Assembly (NCBI GenBank): GCA_944323045.1
Contig: CALUQX010000001.1
Coordinates: forward strand, 1 to 64,000
Direction of reading: 5' to 3'
Length of the DNA: 64,000 nucleotides
DNA from: Candidatus Gastranaerophilales bacterium
GTDB taxonomy: Bacteria > Cyanobacteriota > Vampirovibrionia > Gastranaerophilales > Gastranaerophilaceae
In this document: positions 62,205 to 64,000 of the stretch, in pieces
Numbering within the stretch: position 1 is the stretch's first letter
Layout of the letters: each line of letters opens with the position of its first letter
The notes under the pieces: generated by a model
The model's input: the letters and a program-made list of their open reading frames with translations, nothing else
Database searches by the model: none
Told to the model about the DNA's origin: nothing
Program-made: the position numbers and the translations under genes

Positions 62205-63680
62205 ATGGCAATGAATACTAATGCTCCGAAACAAACGTCACACTTAAAAAGAGAAATTCTTGTTAGATTAATAAGAGCATATTTGAGCGACAATTTTGAA
62301 GAGAATACACGCTTAATCCCATTTGATATGCGTCCTAAAGGCAGTGAAGTTCCTTACAGATGCTGTATTTACAAAGAACGTGAAATACTCAGAGACAGAA
62401 CTGTTGCAGGTTTGGGCTGCTCAATTGAAGAGACTGATGACAGCACTTTGCTTTCTGAACTTGCACATAAATCACTTGAACGGGAAGTCCCTGAAGAAAA
62501 TCCTTTAACAGTATTGACAACTGCTTGCAAAGGCTGTGTACCGGCAAGAATTTATGTAACAGATTTGTGTCAGGGCTGCGTTGCAAGACCGTGTGTTAAC
62601 ACTTGTAAATTTGGTGCAATAAGTGTGCAAAATGGCAAATCTGTTATTGACCCTGAAAAATGTAAAAACTGCGGTATGTGCGTGCAGGTTTGCCCTTATC
62701 AGGCAATTACAAAAATTATTGTGCCTTGTGAAAGCGCCTGTCCTGTTGGAGCAATTAATAAAGGCGAAGACGGACACGCAAAAATTGATTTTGACAAATG
62801 TATTTCCTGCGGCAAATGTGTTTCAGCCTGCCCGTTTGGTGCTGTTCATGAAAAAAGCCAGATTATTGACGTTCTAAAAACAATTAAATCAGGCAAAAAG
62901 GTAATAGCAATGCTTGCTCCGGCAATTATGGGGCAGTTGCCTTGCACTCCTACACAACTTCGCGAAGCCATAATGAAATTAGGCTTTGCAGATGTTTATG
63001 AAGTTGCACAGGGGGCTGATGTTACTACACGTAACGAAGCAAAAGAATTTGTTGAGCGCATGGAAAACGGGGCAGAATTTATGACAACTTCTTGCTGTGC
63101 GGGTTACAACGAACTTATTGCAAAACACCTGCCTGAAATTAAACCGTTTGTGTCAGAAACAAAAACACCGCTTTATTACACAGCAGAAATAGTTAAAAAA
63201 GACTATCCGGATGCAGTTACAGTGTTCTTTAGCCCTTGTGTGGCAAAACGACGTGAAGCTTTGCAAAATCCGAATGTTGATTATGTACTTAACTATGAAG
63301 AAGTTGGCGCATGGTTTATTGCACTGAATATTCAGGTAGACTCCTGCGGTGAATCTTCATTCAAAACAGAAGCCTCTGCAGAAGGTAGAAATTATGCACA
63401 AACCGGCGGGGTAGCAAAGGCAGTTCAGTCAATGCTGCCGGAAGAAATTCCTGCACATCCGGTTATAATTGACGGACTCAATAAACAATCTATCCGCGAC
63501 CTTAAAAAGTATGCGAAAAACGGTATTTGTGATATTGGTAACTTAATTGAGGTCATGGCTTGTCAGGGCGGCTGTCTTGGCGGTAATGCTACAGTTAACA
63601 GCTACAAAGCAGCCTCAAAACAACTCGGCGCTTATGTAAGTCAGAGTAAATCTATTAAGGAAACAGAAGACGAAAATTAG
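62205..63680 (+). CDS. [FeFe] hydrogenase, group B-like
   Basis: 491 residues. N-terminal part with CKGC and CQGCVARPC motifs, then [4Fe-4S] sites CKNCGMCVQVCP, CESACP and CISCGKCVSACP. H-cluster domain: L1 TTSCCAGY (near 295), L2 SPCVAKRRE (near 342), L3 MACQGGCLGG (near 450). Both Cys of L1 are kept, so it can be catalytic. TSCCAG rather than TSCCP and the ferredoxin-rich N-terminus suit the group B type of clostridia-like anaerobes. It would make or consume H2 with ferredoxin. AGAGG precedes the start. No maturases HydE/F/G are in the window. Confidence 0.93.
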   Translation: MAMNTNAPKQTSHLKREILVRLIRAYLSDNFEENTRLIPFDMRPKGSEVPYRCCIYKEREILRDRTVAGLGCSIEETDDSTLLSELAHKSLEREVPEENPLTVLTTACKGCVPARIYVTDLCQGCVARPCVNTCKFGAISVQNGKSVIDPEKCKNCGMCVQVCPYQAITKIIVPCESACPVGAINKGEDGHAKIDFDKCISCGKCVSACPFGAVHEKSQIIDVLKTIKSGKKVIAMLAPAIMGQLPCTPTQLREAIMKLGFADVYEVAQGADVTTRNEAKEFVERMENGAEFMTTSCCAGYNELIAKHLPEIKPFVSETKTPLYYTAEIVKKDYPDAVTVFFSPCVAKRREALQNPNVDYVLNYEEVGAWFIALNIQVDSCGESSFKTEASAEGRNYAQTGGVAKAVQSMLPEEIPAHPVIIDGLNKQSIRDLKKYAKNGICDIGNLIEVMACQGGCLGGNATVNSYKAASKQLGAYVSQSKSIKETEDEN

Positions 63681-63703
63681 TTGTTTTTCATATATGCAAT
63701 AAA

Positions 63704-63730
63704 GGCGGGCATTTCTACGAAATGCCCGCC
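63704..63730. terminator. Hairpin between the hydrogenase and HD-GYP genes
   Basis: GGCGGGCATTT / AAATGCCCGCC with a 5-base loop, placed between two convergent genes; usable from either side. Confidence 0.8.
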
Positions 63731-63751
63731 TCCTTAACACGGAAAATTTAT

Positions 63752-64000
63752 TTAAATCTTTGTAGACAGCGACGGCGCAATTGCAATGAAATGTCTGACC
63801 AGATCGGTATCCCATTGCGTGCCTGCACCCATTTTTAGAATTTCGCAGGCTTTTTCAACGCCCATGCCCTTTCTGTAAGGTCTGTCACTAATCAGCGCGT
63901 GGAAAGCATCTGCAACAGCGACGATTCTTGCGGACAACGGAATTTCTTCACCTTTTAATTTGTCAGGATAACCGCTGCCGTCAATGTGTTCATGGTGATA
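63752..64000 (-). CDS. HD-GYP domain protein, C-terminal part (partial at right edge)
   Basis: 83 codons to the stop at 63752; the start lies beyond the window. Reads [14 protein letters not shown], then [29 protein letters not shown]. This is the family's HHE..DGxGYP element and the following DxxDAL-like helix. HD-GYP proteins hydrolyse c-di-GMP; the substrate is not proved. The N-terminal domains are unseen. Confidence 0.92.
   Translation of the reverse strand, partial: YHHEHIDGSGYPDKLKGEEIPLSARIVAVADAFHALISDRPYRKGMGVEKACEILKMGAGTQWDTDLVRHFIAIAPSLSTKI

Noticed and set aside
63752-63937. Complete 61-residue protein
   Set aside because: The frame continues to the window edge with [11 protein letters not shown], so it is the end of a larger HD-GYP protein.

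Overview
The window looks like a chromosomal piece of a low-GC, Gram-negative, fermentative gut bacterium. My best guess is the non-photosynthetic cyanobacterial sister lineage Gastranaerophilales ('Melainabacteria'). The reasons are: many type IV pseudopilin-like genes with the signature A^FTLAEVLITLAIIG; Skp, a porin and Sec signal peptides, which indicate an outer membrane; TrmFO, a BioY-type transporter, PPi-dependent phosphofructokinase and a B12-dependent ribonucleotide reductase; and two [FeFe]-hydrogenase-type proteins with no respiratory chain genes. The assignment is an inference. No rRNA, tRNA, CRISPR array, IS element or phage was seen.

Layout. 1-2126: 5' part of a large secreted beta-helix (Pmp-like) protein, antisense, running off the left edge. 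2215-9198: biotin synthase, a first XRE/pseudopilin pair, response regulators, a histidine kinase operon, a repeat protein and an HxlR regulator. 9297-12569: acetyltransferase, NUDIX, HAD and trmFO. 12543-17241: XRE genes, pfp, a second pseudopilin cassette and a repeat-rich noncoding tract. 17242-24868: a four-domain peptidoglycan hydrolase, an asparaginase-like protein, an EndoQ-UvrD fusion and Skp. 25019-32092: pgk, a tandemly duplicated membrane-protein family, mntP-like, DUF4127 and prs. 32382-38945: thioesterase, a third pilin/XRE pair with a HicA-like gene, GNAT, bioY and rimI. 39013-45082: PBP1a, rnhC, dapF, rpsF-ssb-rpsR and higBA. 45147-52737: fourth and fifth pilin/XRE pairs, a PLP decarboxylase, a porin and hisS. 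53390-63680: nrdJ, purB, a sensory-hydrogenase operon (ferredoxin, HydS-like, SpoIIE-type phosphatase, ferredoxin), another XRE gene and a group-B-like [FeFe] hydrogenase. 63752-64000: an HD-GYP protein cut by the right edge.

Three signals run across the window. (1) Five pseudopilin genes are each divergently paired with a small XRE-family regulator. Four of the pilin promoters are TTGACA-N16/17-TATxxx, with inverted repeats on the promoter. (2) At least a dozen genes have a -10 hexamer ending 6-8 bases before the ATG and no Shine-Dalgarno, which predicts leaderless mRNAs. hisS and higB have the full consensus TTGACA-N17-TATAAT-N6-ATG. (3) Families of short direct repeats lie inside the 5' ends of the two long pilin genes and again downstream of them, which suggests recombinable cassettes. 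A 14-bp palindrome (TCAyTATATArTGA) is shared by the upstream regions of bioB, the kinase operon and a repeat-protein gene.
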